Of a stretch of 64,000 nucleotides of DNA, positions 1 to 9,376 are shown one piece after another. Each line of letters starts with the position of its first letter. The stretch's first letter is position 1. The stretch lies in contig CM055875.1 in assembly GCA_029582165.1 (NCBI GenBank), positions 24,807,144 through 24,871,143 on the forward strand, given 5' to 3'. The translations under genes were made by a program, and so were the position numbers. Source of the DNA: Portulaca oleracea (lineage: Eukaryota > Streptophyta > Magnoliopsida > Caryophyllales > Portulacaceae). Under the pieces are notes generated by a model. The model made no database searches and was not told the origin of the DNA. It saw only the letters and a program-made list of their open reading frames with translations.

Positions 1-159
1 TGTTTTGCTCATCATGAGAAGGTTCCTCAACTCACTACCCATCCCGGCTTTTGAAGTTTCGGTTTCTCGCGGAGAAATGGGAAGTAACTTGACTTTCTTG
101 TCTTTATGGGTGAATGTATAAGTGTTGTTCAACCCATTGTGCATCGTTTTCTTGTCATA

Positions 160-1836
160 TTACCATGGTCGTCCCAATAAAATGTGACAAGTGCTCATAG
201 GGACAACATCGCAAACAAGGGAATCATCATAGTTAGATCCAAAAGAAAAATTTACTAAGACTTGCTTAGTTACCTTGATGCCGTTGTGATCGTTGAGCCA
301 ATGGAGTGAATAGGGCCGAGGGTGCGGTAATAGAGGCAAGCCAAGCTTCTCGACCATAGTGGTAGATGCGACATTCGTGCAACTTCCTCCATCGATGACA
401 AGAGTGCACACTTTTCCACCTACGAAGCACCGCGTTTGGAACAACATTTCCCGTTGGGCCTTATCGAGTGGAGTCTCATGGATATGCAAAGCTCTCCTCA
501 CAACAAGTGCACTCCCACGCACGGGGGGTATGGGAGCGACATCCTCATCATCGCTAGTAATCGCATCTTCAACCAACACTTCGGGTTCCTTTTGAGCCTT
601 TCGAAGCTCATCATCGATGTCATGGACCTCTTGGAGTGTCAAAGCCCGACGGTTTGGACAATCGGCTTGAAAATGGCCATAACCATGGCACCTAAAGCAT
701 TTCCGGCCTTCCGCTCGTCGAGGAGGTTCCGTTGGAGTCTCCGTAGCAAGCCCCTTTCCTTTGTCAATTCTTGGTGTTGGTGTGGACCTCGGTGTCTCGC
801 TAGACCTTGGAGTGCTTGACTCCGGAGGAGGTCGGCTAGATGGTGAGTAGACGGGTCTAGACAAGGATTTGGTGTTGGATCCTTCCATTCTTCTTCGCTC
901 AACTCGGAGAGCCAAACTACACAATTCATCCATGGAATAGTATGGTTGGACCTCAACCCTTTTAGCGATTGTGGAGTTCAAGCCATTCAAAAATCGCATC
1001 ATGGTTTGATCCTCAGGCTCCTGGAGGCCACTCTTGATAAGAAGTTGCTCGAATTCCGAAATGTATTCTCCGACGGTTCGTTTGCCTTGGGTAAGGGCAT
1101 AGGCCTTCTTCAGAACGTCATGACGGTAAGTGTTTGGCAAAAAGCGGCGATTCATCACTTGCTTAATCCGGGTCCAAGTGGAAATCCTTGCTTTTCCTTC
1201 ACGAGTCCGTTGCAACTTCATATTCTCAAACCAAAGCGAAGCAGCCCTGGTGAGTTTCAAGCTCCCGATCTTATAAGCCTTCTCATCATCATACTCCTTG
1301 GTCTCGACGATCCTATCCATTAGTTGGATCCATTCGATGTAGTCATCCGGGTCAGTGGAGCCGTTGAATTCGGGGATGTCAATTTTAATGTCCTGGAAGT
1401 CGTCACGAGGGGGTGGATCTTGCACATTCCGACGAATTCGGTGTCGTGGAGAGTCTCTAGCATCGGCACTCGACTCAAAGTTTGGAGGAGGGCGGATAGG
1501 GCTTTGTGCACGTCTCCGACGTTGAACTTGTGGTTGCCCTTGACGTTGCACTGTCAAAGTGTTCATTTGTGCCGCAATCTCTAGAAGAGTCCGCTCGATG
1601 TTAGCGTTATGATTCTCAAGAGAAGTGAACCTCTCGTCCATCGTAGCAAGTCGGTCCTCAATTCCTTGGACTCGGGAACTCTTCCAGTGGCTAGGTTCCT
1701 CTCGATCGGAATCATCGTGACCATCCATATCGAGGGAAAGGTATGGGACGGATTGTGTTTGGGATATTTTGTGGAGTTTGGGGGTTTTCTTGTAGTTGGC
1801 TTGTGTTTGGATAAGGGTTCTTTGTGTTTTTCTCAC
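160..1836 (-). CDS. Ty3/gypsy Gag-protease polyprotein (558 codons open, then nonsense stop)
   Basis: This is the capsid/nucleocapsid and start of the protease of a Ty3/gypsy element. Visible in order: a coiled-coil-like stretch around residues 55-95, an Arg/Pro-rich linker, a retrotransposon gag domain (about 150-315, with the ALSLWFEN-like motif ASLWFEN near 199-205), an S/P-rich linker, and a CCHC zinc knuckle (C380, C383, H388, C393). A retropepsin domain follows, with active-site-like IDGGS at 481-485 and LLGRPW at the end. In related polyproteins LLGRPW is followed by Q-[YF]-D. Here a TAA stop (160-162) occupies the Q codon, and the same frame then stays open to the window start, so one C-to-T change probably truncated pol. 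M37 (codon at 1726-1728, MDGHDD) is an alternative start. Ty3/gypsy is certain; the exact lineage is not. Confidence 0.85.
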   Translation of the reverse strand: MRKTQRTLIQTQANYKKTPKLHKISQTQSVPYLSLDMDGHDDSDREEPSHWKSSRVQGIEDRLATMDERFTSLENHNANIERTLLEIAAQMNTLTVQRQGQPQVQRRRRAQSPIRPPPNFESSADARDSPRHRIRRNVQDPPPRDDFQDIKIDIPEFNGSTDPDDYIEWIQLMDRIVETKEYDDEKAYKIGSLKLTRAASLWFENMKLQRTREGKARISTWTRIKQVMNRRFLPNTYRHDVLKKAYALTQGKRTVGEYISEFEQLLIKSGLQEPEDQTMMRFLNGLNSTIAKRVEVQPYYSMDELCSLALRVERRRMEGSNTKSLSRPVYSPSSRPPPESSTPRSSETPRSTPTPRIDKGKGLATETPTEPPRRAEGRKCFRCHGYGHFQADCPNRRALTLQEVHDIDDELRKAQKEPEVLVEDAITSDDEDVAPIPPVRGSALVVRRALHIHETPLDKAQREMLFQTRCFVGGKVCTLVIDGGSCTNVASTTMVEKLGLPLLPHPRPYSLHWLNDHNGIKVTKQVLVNFSFGSNYDDSLVCDVVPMSTCHILLGRPW

Positions 1837-2063
1837 TTGGCCATTTTATCGAACACCTTGTGGGCACAAATTTCCAACTCTTCCTCAAAGCTCCAATATG
1901 CACCAAAAACACCAAATACAAACACAATACAAAGTATTCCAATACACTTGGATTGCAAAGGGAATGGGGATCACCAATACTTGCATACAATCCACAAGAA
2001 TCAACACTAGAGAACACACTAACAAGAACAATGATAAAACTCAAGCTAGATGAAAAACCTTGG

Positions 2064-2075
2064 GCTCTGATACCA
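2064..2075 (-). other. Primer binding site (tRNA-iMet complement) of the first gypsy element
   Basis: On the minus strand this reads TGGTATCAGAGC, the classic sequence complementary to the 3' end of initiator tRNA-Met. It begins two bases after the LTR terminus TCCA, the normal spacing for a plant LTR retrotransposon. It fixes the element's orientation as minus. Confidence 0.9.
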
Positions 2076-2077
2076 AA

Positions 2078-3005
2078 TGGAGCGTGGCGCGATGGGAGAG
2101 ATTGATGGACTAGCTTGAGAGACTTGATTCACAATCGAATAAGAGCTTGATCACCCAAAAGATTTGGATATGACCTTGGATAAAGGAAATTCCACCACCA
2201 AAGTCTAACACCCCACCATGACCATCATAAAGGAAGAATCCACCAAATGATCAATAAAGGAATGACTAGAAACACCACCATTAATCAATGGATAAAGTAA
2301 TCTAGATTTTGAGAGAAAACTTAGGGAAACCCTGACCAATGCAAAAGCATGTTCATAATTATCAAAAGCTGCCTGGAGAAGTATAATAACAAGCTATTTA
2401 TACTAAACCCAAAATTAAGCCAAAACAGCGTAAAAAGGTGTCTTCGAGCCGCTCAGGCGCAGAAAGGGCGGCTCGGCGGCGAGCCTTCTACTGTCGTCGA
2501 TCGTCGGCAGTCGCGTCGCGCAGATCTCGGCAGGTTCAGCTCGGGCGGCGGAGGAAGGCTCGAGCGGCGAGTCTTACGGATGCGTGGTTGTGCGCGATGA
2601 CGGCGTGAAAACGCTCGGCGAGAAAGGAACGGCTCGAGCGGCGGGGCCCGACGCCCGATTCGCTCGGCAGAAGCATTGCTCGGGTGAGCCAGGAGATGGC
2701 TCGGTCGAGCAAGCTCTCTGATGGCCACGGTTGTGCCCTGGTTTTTATTAATCCCGGGGTTTTAAACACTCGCACCCCGATACCTTCTATGCTCTAGTCT
2801 CGAGATGGCCCGGTCCAGTCCCGAGGCCTCCGGAGTCGGTGTTGTGAGCGGGCCCCTCCCTAACGAGCCCCGGGGCCCATCCATCGGATGGCAGAGACTA
2901 GCCTCCCAGCTCCCGAAGTGACCGGAAATTGCAACTCGAGGCTCGAGTTGGACGAAGCGGTTCGCTTGGCGGTGGTCACTAAAGAGGAGAAAGGAACCCG
3001 GACCT
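2078..3005 (-). repeat. 5' LTR of the minus-strand gypsy element (outer end approximate)
   Basis: The inner end lies beside the PBS. A TATA box (2393-2401, minus strand TATAAATAG) splits the region into a GC-rich U3 (about 2430-3005) and an AT-rich R-U5 (2078-2370). U3 is unusually rich in CG dinucleotides and in GGCTCGAG/GGCGAG-type words for an otherwise AT-rich window. No second LTR is in view to confirm the boundary. Confidence 0.6.
2393..2401 (-). promoter_or_regulatory. Probable LTR TATA box
   Basis: The minus strand reads TATAAATAG about 315 bases upstream of the LTR-PBS junction. This is a plausible core promoter for the genomic RNA of the gypsy element. Confidence 0.5.
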
Positions 3006-3009
3006 CTTC

Positions 3010-3470
3010 ATCCGTACCTCAGGGATGGTGTGTTAGGTTTTCAGGAAATTGGTTTGGAAAGGTTTTCAATATGCAGGAAGCAGTAAATAATTAAATAAAC
3101 TAATTATGAATTGAAAACAAGAACAAGAAATCAAAACCTAACTAAAGAAACTAAACTAGAAAACAAGAAAACAAGAGCAAAATCAAGAAAGCCGTTAAAA
3201 ACACTCAAGAACAAAGAATGTAAAAACTGAATTTAATACTAAAATTAAGGAAACGAAATTATACCTAGAATGCATGATGTTAATCTTGAATCTTGAAATC
3301 TTGAATCTTTAATCACGAATCTTTCTCCCGAACAAACAAGAAAGGTGTGATTTGGATTACTAAGATTGCTCGAATCCTCACCTGAAGGGAGAATCCGAGG
3401 AACCTTAATCCTCCTCTTCACTAAAAATTGGATTTTTATGGAACTAATACTAATGAAATTGAAAGACAAG
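3010..3470 (-). repeat. LTR-derived block, related (inverted) to the solo LTR at 13921-15863
   Basis: The reverse complement of this stretch matches about 15440-15810. Shared words include CTTAGTAATCCAA, TTTCTTGTTTGTTCGGG, GATTCAAG, AGGTATAAT and CTGCATATTGA/CCGCATTGAGA, in the same order. It is therefore a diverged remnant of the same LTR family in the opposite orientation. No coding sequence is seen in it. Confidence 0.6.
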
Positions 3471-3799
3471 AACCGAAAAAAAATAAGAACTTGAAGAAAA
3501 GAATTGCATTGATCTTGGAAGAACTAAATTACAATCGAAAACTAGAGAAAACATTAAGAAAACTTCATCTAAAAACCTAGGAGACTGATTCTAAAACCTA
3601 AGTAAACTAAGCAAAACTAAGAAAAGATAAGATACCCTCTAATGAAATATAATATCGTTGATATAGAAAAGAATTAGGGGAAAGAAAATAAAATACACAT
3701 CTTAAAAACCTTAGCGTTCAATTAATGGCGCCAAAGAATTAGACAATTTCCGAACATAAACGCTGGGCGCGGGTTAGGAAACGCTGGCAGCGGGTAGCT

Positions 3800-4095
3800 C
3801 TCTTGATGCTACTGACTTGGATTCTAGTGGGGGGTAATTGGACGCTGGTAGCTCCGCTTTTGATTTCGTTAGACGCGCAAGGCTTAGTATCCCCTGGTGG
3901 GGGGGTTCTTGGACGCTGCTGGGGGTTAGCCCCTAGTGGCGTCTAATTACCCCTTGGTGGGGGGTGTTGGACTTGGATTTTGAAGTAGCGCTAGTGGGTG
4001 AAGGGCTTAGTACCCCCTGGTGCAGGGGTCTTGGACACTGCTGGGGGTACTCCTTGGTGGCGTCTAATTACCCCCTGGTGGGGGGTCTTGGTCCT
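3800..4095. repeat. G-rich tandem repeat, ~127-bp period
   Basis: The block containing GGCTTAGTA, CCCCTGGTG, CTTGGACGCTGCTGGGGG and GTGGCGTCTAATTACCCC occurs at about 3880-3965 and again at about 4006-4092. A partial, more diverged unit starts near 3800. G runs of 5-7 are frequent, so the plus strand might form G-quadruplexes. It probably lies in an LTR or in retrotransposon untranslated DNA. Confidence 0.6.
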
Positions 4096-4269
4096 TCTTC
4101 CACCTTTTCCATTATTTTCTTCATTTATTTCCTCATTTTCTTCATTTTCTTGGCTTTTCTTCACTTCTCCATGAATTTCCACAAAAATCTATAAATCACA
4201 CTAATTCTCCAATCAAGTGAAGAAATCACAAGCAAAAGTACTTATCTTAAGGTCTTAATTCAGCTCAAA

Positions 4270-5557
4270 ATGAGACTGAACAAGGACGTTCTGAGCTGTG
4301 TCCCACAAAAAGTTACACAAGAGATGAATGAGTTTTTGATCAGACATTATCAACCAGAGGAGGTGTACGAAGCCCTCGTTTCCATGAAACCAGACAAAGC
4401 GTCGATCCCTGATGGATTAAACCTGTTCTTCTACCAAAAGTACTGGTCTACCGTGGGAACGGACGTTACAGCAGCGGTTCTTCAAATACTCCAAGGAGTC
4501 CTATACCGACTAATCTGAACCACACCCACATGGTCCTAATCCCAAAGAAACAGTGCCCAGAAGAGGTTAGTGACTTTCGGCCAATCGGTCTATGTAATGT
4601 TTTATATAAATTGGCCACCAAAATAATCACCCGCAGGTTGAAGGAGATGTTGTCGGACATTATTTCAATTCATCAAAGTGCTTTCACGCCGAGTCGACAT
4701 ATCACGGACAACGTCTTTGTTGCGTTCGAGCTCTTTCACTCAATGAGCTTGAATAATTGCAACAAAAATTCGATGACACTAAAACTTGACATGGAAAAAG
4801 GGTACGATAGGGTGGAATGGCTTTTCTTGCGGAAAGTTATGTTGAAGATGGGGTTAGATGGAAACTGGGTGAATATCGTAATGCGGTTTGTGGAGACGGC
4901 TACGCTCTCTTTCATTATAAATGGCGAGGCGAAAGGATGGGTCACCCCTACCAGAGGTATTCGACAAGGTGACCCTATCTCACCCTATCTCTTCTTATTC
5001 TATGCGAAAGTTCTATCGTATCTTCTACTCGATGCAGCTACAAAAGGGACGATCCGAGGGCTCAAAGTTTGTCAATCGGCACCGGAAATCTCGCATTGTT
5101 GTTCGCTGATGACACCATTATATTTTGCGAGGCAACGGGGGACAGTGCTAAGGAAATTCAGGAGCTGCTAGCCAAATACGAGAAGGCATCTGTCCAAAAG
5201 ATAAGCCCTAACAAATCAAGTGTGGTCTTTAGGACGAAAATGGTGCAGCAAAGGAGGAATGAGATCACTCTGACACTTGATATTAAGGAGGTACTTGCTC
5301 ATGATAAATATTTAGGCCTCCCTGCAAAGATTGGTCGAGCAACCACCAGAGCTTTTACGCCATTGAGGGATAAAGTGGCGAAAAGAGTGAGAGGATGGCT
5401 GAGTAGAAACCTCTCTTGGGCGAGTCGGGAAATGCTAGTAAAGGCGGTGGCCCAGGCGATTCCGATGTATGCTATGAGTGTTTTCAAGCTCCCATCGACA
5501 TTTACCGAGAGCATCCAATCTTATATGCTAAACTATTGGTGGGGACATGATAGCTAA
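4270..5557 (+). pseudogene. LINE reverse transcriptase, frameshifted
   Basis: Three overlapping frames (4270-4518, 4530-5171, 5069-5557) encode consecutive parts of a non-LTR reverse transcriptase. Recognisable are MKPDKAS near the N terminus, DFRPIGLCNVLYKL, QSAFTPSRHITDN, the catalytic motif-A segment LDMEKGYDRVEW, GIRQGDPISPYLF, and the catalytic FADDTIIF in the third frame, followed by KYLGLPAKIGR. A shift between about 5070 and 5170 separates motif A from the FADD box, and another disruption lies at 4507-4530. No functional enzyme can be made from this copy. Confidence 0.85.
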
Positions 5558-5569
5558 TCGAGGAAGACT

Positions 5570-6470
5570 CACTGGGTTTCAAAGAAGAAGATTTACCGCC
5601 GGAAAAAAGATGGGGGCCTGGGCTTTTGGCGATTGGAAACCTTTAATGCAGCATTACTAGCCCGTCAAGTTTGGAGGATTGCTAGAAATGAGGACTCACT
5701 CGTTTTCAAAGTCCTCAAAGCTCGGTATTTCCCTTCAAGTGCCATGTTTGATGCAACTGTAGGCTACCGCCCGAGCTACATGTGGAGAAGCCTACACGAA
5801 GCCATTAGAGTGGTCAAGAAGGGGGTAAGATGGTGTATTGCGGATGGGTGTAATCATCTGGGAGGATAGATGGCTACCACGGCCAAGCTCCTTTCAACCG
5901 ATAACGCCTATAAAACTTGAAGGAAGATGCTTAAGAGTGAGTGACTTAATCAACTTTGACCAAGCAACATGGAACTCTGACTTGATTGATAATATATTTC
6001 TTCCGGTTGATACAAAGATTATTAAATCGATTCCTTTATGCCCAACTTGGCCAAGAGACCGACTAATATGGCACTTCACAGCGGATGGTGAGTTGTCGAC
6101 GAGGTCGGCATATAATTTCATTGTCCAAGAAGCTGCAAAAGAGTCACCGTGCCCAAGCGATAGCAAGACAGACACCATATGGCATGCTATTTGGAAAGCT
6201 TAAGTACCTCCCAGAGTAAAATCCTTTGCTTGGAGAATAGCGAGTAATGCCCTACCAACTCGAGACAGAATAGCATAACGGATGCCGCAGTCAGAAGGTA
6301 CATGTCATGTGTGCAATCTGGAATAGGAAATGGAGACCCACGCTTTATTGGAGTGTGGAGCTGCAAAATCAATTTGGACAACGGCGATTGACGAGGTTAG
6401 GCAGACCAGAAAGAGATATGCATTGATTATGGATTTCTTGGAAATAATGATGAAGGAAGGCAAAGAAAAC
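5570..6470 (+). pseudogene. LINE connector and zf-RVT region, frameshifted
   Basis: Frames at 5633-5869 and 5838-6203 continue the LINE polyprotein, with LARQVWRI, then KARYFP and YMWRSL, then WEDRWLP and FTADGELSTRSAY. The zf-RVT zinc-binding motif follows at about 6210-6380 as CHVCN ... HALLECG, interrupted by stops. This order is typical downstream of plant LINE reverse transcriptases. Confidence 0.75.
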
Positions 6471-6509
6471 TTTGAGGTAGCCTTAATGGTTGTGTGGGTC
6501 TGCTGAAAC

Positions 6510-7151
6510 TTGCGCAACGCAGTTGTGCACCGACGCCCAGACATGAACGGAGAGAGCGAGCTGAGAAGGGCTTTGAAGTTTTTGAAGGAGTTTAGGGAGG
6601 CTAAAAAAGATCTTACACACGAGCCAATTCCCCTACAGAGCAATTGGCGAGCTCCATTGGGGGCCGACATGAAGATAAATGTGGATGCCGGAAAAATAGG
6701 AGCAGATGGATATGGTTGGGGCATGGTGATCCCCAATTACAAAGGGGAATGTTTTTTTATGGCGTGCAAACAAGGTCAAGGTTTCAGTGGGCCGGAAATT
6801 GAAGAAGCTCGAGCCGTATAATGGGCGCTGGGAATGGTCCGTAACCTTGGAGTCACAAACATCCAGCTGGAAGGGGACTCTTTGAGCCTTATTACCAAGC
6901 TGAGGAAAAGGGAAGTACCAAGCTCGGAAGTATGTTCATTCATTCAAGGTTCTTTGTCGTTGATTAGTTCTTTCAATAGTTGTTCTTTTTCGCATATTAG
7001 GAGGTCAAGTAATAGAGTGGCCCATGCGTTAGCACACCTAAAACCCATTGACTATTCGATCCGGTCTTGGGTGGAAGGAGACCCTCCCGAGGTCCTGAAC
7101 CTTATAGTTGATGATTCCTGTAATGCTTTTATGAATAAACAAAGCAGTTGA
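6510..7151 (+). pseudogene. LINE RNase H domain (RVT_3 type), split by one stop
   Basis: Two collinear open segments (6510-6821 and 6834-7151) in the same frame are separated by a TAA at 6819-6821. The first carries INVDAG (first acidic residue) and EEARAV (glutamate). The second carries LEGDSLSL (third acidic residue) and NRVAHALAH. This is the archaeal-like RNase H found at the C terminus of plant LINEs. The stop falls directly after the EARAV helix. Confidence 0.8.
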
Positions 7152-7160
7152 GTTTCTGAT

Positions 7161-7164
<4 letters not shown>

Positions 7165-7207
<43 letters not shown>
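7165..7207. repeat. (TA)n microsatellite
   Basis: About 21 TA units sit at the junction of the plus-strand LINE (left) and the minus-strand LINE remnant (right). Confidence 0.95.
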
Positions 7208-7208
<1 letters not shown>

Positions 7209-7213
<5 letters not shown>

Positions 7214-8095
7214 CGAAAACCAGACTATATTCACAAACAATAAAAGAGGTTACAAGCGGATAGGAGATAGCCCTTGCCCAAGCTACATAGCTAAGATAAG
7301 ATCTATGAGTTTACTATATATGCGACAATGTTTTGCCATGATAAGGCACCGGTTCCTGATATTCTCAACAATGTTTTGGATTATTCTCCTCGGGGATTCA
7401 TGCTTCTTCCCATGAGTTTTCATGTTCCGCTGATTCCATATATGATAGTTTACCGCCCCGAAGACAGCATACTCGAAATGTCGCACCCAAGCAGGTTCAT
7501 CGTAGGTGACAAGCTTCTCCACGAGATCATTCAGGGTGTGAAGGTTCTCATACTCCCCGCAATGAGGCCATTTCAAGTATGCTTTCAAAGTGTTCTGACA
7601 AATATTCCCCAATATCATCAGACTCAGTCAAAGGAAGACCATCAGCATTTTTGATACAAAAAACTTTATTTTGGTAGGTTTTTGCTTTCAGAACCAAGTA
7701 GAATTAAGCAGAGTTTTGATCCCCATGCTTGATCCAATCAAATTTTGTCCTCTACTTCAGAAGTTTAGCTGCAGCATTCAGAGAATTCAGATACATTCTC
7801 TTAGCTACAGATTCAACATCAAAAAGATCAGTTGAAGGATTCAAGTGTAAATCCTTCTGAATATTAGTCAAAGTAATATACTCATTTTGAGTTTTTGCAA
7901 ATATATCACCAAACCTTGACCTTTGTAAACTCTTCGGAGGATGTTTCAACCTCTTTGGCTTCTGAACTAAAGAAAACATAGGTGAACCTCCAGGGACTCA
8001 AGTCCAATTATCAGCAACAATATTCAGAAAATCCACATTATCAGCCCACATATCACAAAATAAGAACCTCCAGGGACTGAATTTTCCTTTGAAAG
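7209..8095 (-). pseudogene. Second LINE remnant, minus strand, reverse transcriptase deleted
   Basis: Two parts of a LINE polyprotein lie next to each other on the minus strand. The upstream part (about 7640-8090) contains KHPPKSLQRSRFGDIFAKTQ and a following helix-rich stretch, like the linker between endonuclease and reverse transcriptase. The downstream part (7283-7618) contains HCGEYENLHTLNDLVEKL and YHIWNQRN, like the post-zf-RVT region. The whole reverse transcriptase between them is missing, so this is an internal-deletion derivative. A short direct repeat (AACCTCCAGGGACT) occurs at 7984 and 8067. Confidence 0.65.
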
Positions 8096-8102
8096 ATTCT
8101 AC

Positions 8103-8410
8103 TATATATATATATATATATATTTGGTTTAATGTGAAAGAATAATTATTAGAGAATTATTATCAAAAATTATATACAAAAATGTGAAATATGGACAATT
8201 TAAGATGATTATTTAGTTATCTTCATGATGGGGTCAATATGTGTATGATTGATTGTCCACACTAGTTAATCTAATAATAAGTTGATTTTTAAAAATAAAA
8301 TAGAATTAGGTTGAATTGACGTGAGAAGAAATTGGTGAGCACCCTCCCACCTTCTCCCACATTCTTCTAAATACTAACACAAGTTTAGTCAACGTTGGCC
8401 CCAAGTACAT
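8103..8410. other. Upstream region of the TMEM97-like gene, with (TA)n
   Basis: A (TA)n tract at 8103-8124 is followed by AT-rich non-coding DNA. No ORF or transposon ends were recognised. It probably contains upstream promoter sequence for the gene at 8522. Confidence 0.4.
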
Positions 8411-8414
8411 CTAA

Positions 8415-8427
8415 CTATATATACATA
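8415..8427 (+). promoter_or_regulatory. Probable TATA box for the TMEM97-like gene
   Basis: CTATATATACATA lies about 100 bases before the start codon, followed by a C-rich pyrimidine leader (8436-8515). This is typical plant core-promoter spacing, with a transcription start expected near 8450. Confidence 0.55.
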
Positions 8428-8521
8428 TAAACACACATGCACATCCTATTCCACCCTCGATCATCCCATCTCCAATATCCCCCATTTTTGTCTGAATCTA
8501 ACTGCACCCTCCCAGCTAAAA

Positions 8522-9082
8522 ATGGGTTGCTTCGGATCAACATTGGTAGACGCAATCCTGTTCGTCTTCTTCCTGTTCATGGGAATGGTGACCCCATGGC
8601 CATTAGTCTTCGATTCCCATTACGTACCTCAGCAATACATACCCAAATCAATCATCCATCTCAAAACACACTACACCCAAAAATACGGGGACTTCCTTGT
8701 CTCAGAGAAGCCAAACTACTTCATGGGTCTCGTTTGGATGCAACTCTTTGTCATATTCCCTCTTTCTCTGCTCAACCTCTTTGCTCTTCTTGCTAAATCC
8801 AAGCCTGCTTGGTTCAGCAAAACCTGCTTGATCCATGGTGTCATAGTCTCAACCTCCTTGGTGGCCATTTTAGCTGATCTTGTCAACTCCGGCCGTGCCA
8901 CCGACAAGCTCAAGATCTCTTACTACTCTTACTTGGCCTTTGCTCTTCTCGCTGTTGTACGGGGCATTGTTCCGGTCTCCTGTAATAGTCCCACCATTGT
9001 CAAACTCCAAGTCAACGCAAAGAAACCCGTTTTTGGTGCTGCTCCTGCCAAGCCCAACCATCATGGAAAGAAGAGGGCTTGA
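8522..9082 (+). CDS. TMEM97 / sigma-2-receptor-like EXPERA-domain membrane protein
   Basis: A single uninterrupted exon encodes 186 residues, a normal length for plant TMEM97-like proteins. Four hydrophobic segments (about 10-30, 66-91, 101-121, 134-153) give the four-helix EXPERA topology, and residues such as the TPWP turn after helix 1 fit the family. The C terminus is KKRA, a di-lysine KKxx-type ER retrieval signal on the expected cytosolic tail, so ER residence is likely. Relatives in animals bind sterols/NPC1 and are called sigma-2 receptor; the plant role is poorly known. This start is chosen because it is the first ATG after the TATA box and opens directly into helix 1. An out-of-frame ATG at 8437 begins a short overlapping frame in the leader that could act as an upstream ORF. 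Confidence 0.9.
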   Translation: MGCFGSTLVDAILFVFFLFMGMVTPWPLVFDSHYVPQQYIPKSIIHLKTHYTQKYGDFLVSEKPNYFMGLVWMQLFVIFPLSLLNLFALLAKSKPAWFSKTCLIHGVIVSTSLVAILADLVNSGRATDKLKISYYSYLAFALLAVVRGIVPVSCNSPTIVKLQVNAKKPVFGAAPAKPNHHGKKRA

Positions 9083-9270
9083 ACTAAATTAAGATCGATC
9101 CATAATTCTCGTCTTTATATTCTTTTCATGTAGTTTCCGTTGTTCGTTTTATGGTTTTTCTGTTATTTTTACACGATGACACGTACTACTCTCTCTCTTA
9201 TTCTTCTTCATTTCTTCATGTACGGGTTTTTTACTTGTTATTAAATTTACATTTGAAAAAAGAAACAACA
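9083..9270 (+). other. 3' UTR of the TMEM97-like gene
   Basis: AT- and T-rich sequence without an ORF separates the stop codon from the tRNA gene. The A-rich tract at 9236-9265 is a plausible polyadenylation region. Confidence 0.4.
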
Positions 9271-9275
9271 TCAAA

Positions 9276-9315
9276 GTTGAGATGGCCGAGTTGGTCTAAG
9301 GCGCCAGATTAAGGT

Positions 9316-9348
<33 letters not shown>

Positions 9349-9356
9349 TCTCAACA
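9276..9356 (+). tRNA. tRNA-Leu (anticodon AAG)
   Basis: This is a full cloverleaf with a long class-II variable arm. The acceptor stem GTTGAGA (9276-9282) pairs with TCTCAAC (9349-9355), with discriminator A9356. The anticodon stem CCAGA (9304-9308) pairs with TCTGG (9316-9320), and the loop TTAAGGT gives anticodon AAG at 9311-9313. The A box (TGGCCGAGTTGG) and B box (GGTTCAAATCC) are both intact. The upstream flank has CAA motifs and is A-rich, as in plant tRNA genes, and a TTTT terminator follows at about 9361. No intron is present. Confidence 0.97.
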
Positions 9357-9360
9357 AAAT

Positions 9361-9376
9361 TTTCATTTTTGGCTTA
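9361..9376 (+). terminator. Pol III T-run terminator of tRNA-Leu
   Basis: TTTT a few bases after the mature tRNA end, followed by a second T run, is a standard RNA polymerase III stop. Confidence 0.7.

Larger units (their letters stand above)
1..3005 (-). mobile_element. Ty3/gypsy LTR retrotransposon, 5' part (minus strand), cut by window start
   Basis: Reading leftwards on the minus strand there is a GC-rich LTR, a tRNA-iMet-type primer binding site (2064-2075), a leader, and a Gag-protease reading frame running to the window start. Reverse transcriptase, integrase and the 3' LTR would lie left of base 1 and are not visible. The LTR end next to the PBS is clear (CA ending at 2078-2080). The outer LTR end is not: I place it near 3005, where GC-rich sequence changes to AT-rich sequence. 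The Gag frame has a nonsense stop, so the copy is probably defective. Confidence 0.8.
4262..7207 (+). mobile_element. 5'-truncated LINE (L1-type, with RNase H domain)
   Basis: Decayed coding sequence runs from the N-terminal part of reverse transcriptase through a zf-RVT zinc-binding region to a C-terminal RNase H, the order of plant L1-type LINEs. ORF1 and the endonuclease are absent, so the copy is 5'-truncated as is usual for LINEs. It ends in a (TA)n tract (7165-7207) rather than an obvious poly(A). Several frameshifts and stops make it a pseudogene. Confidence 0.85.

Noticed and set aside
359..1584. Several plus-strand frames opposite Gag
   Set aside because: They are shadows of the minus-strand Gag-protease frame.
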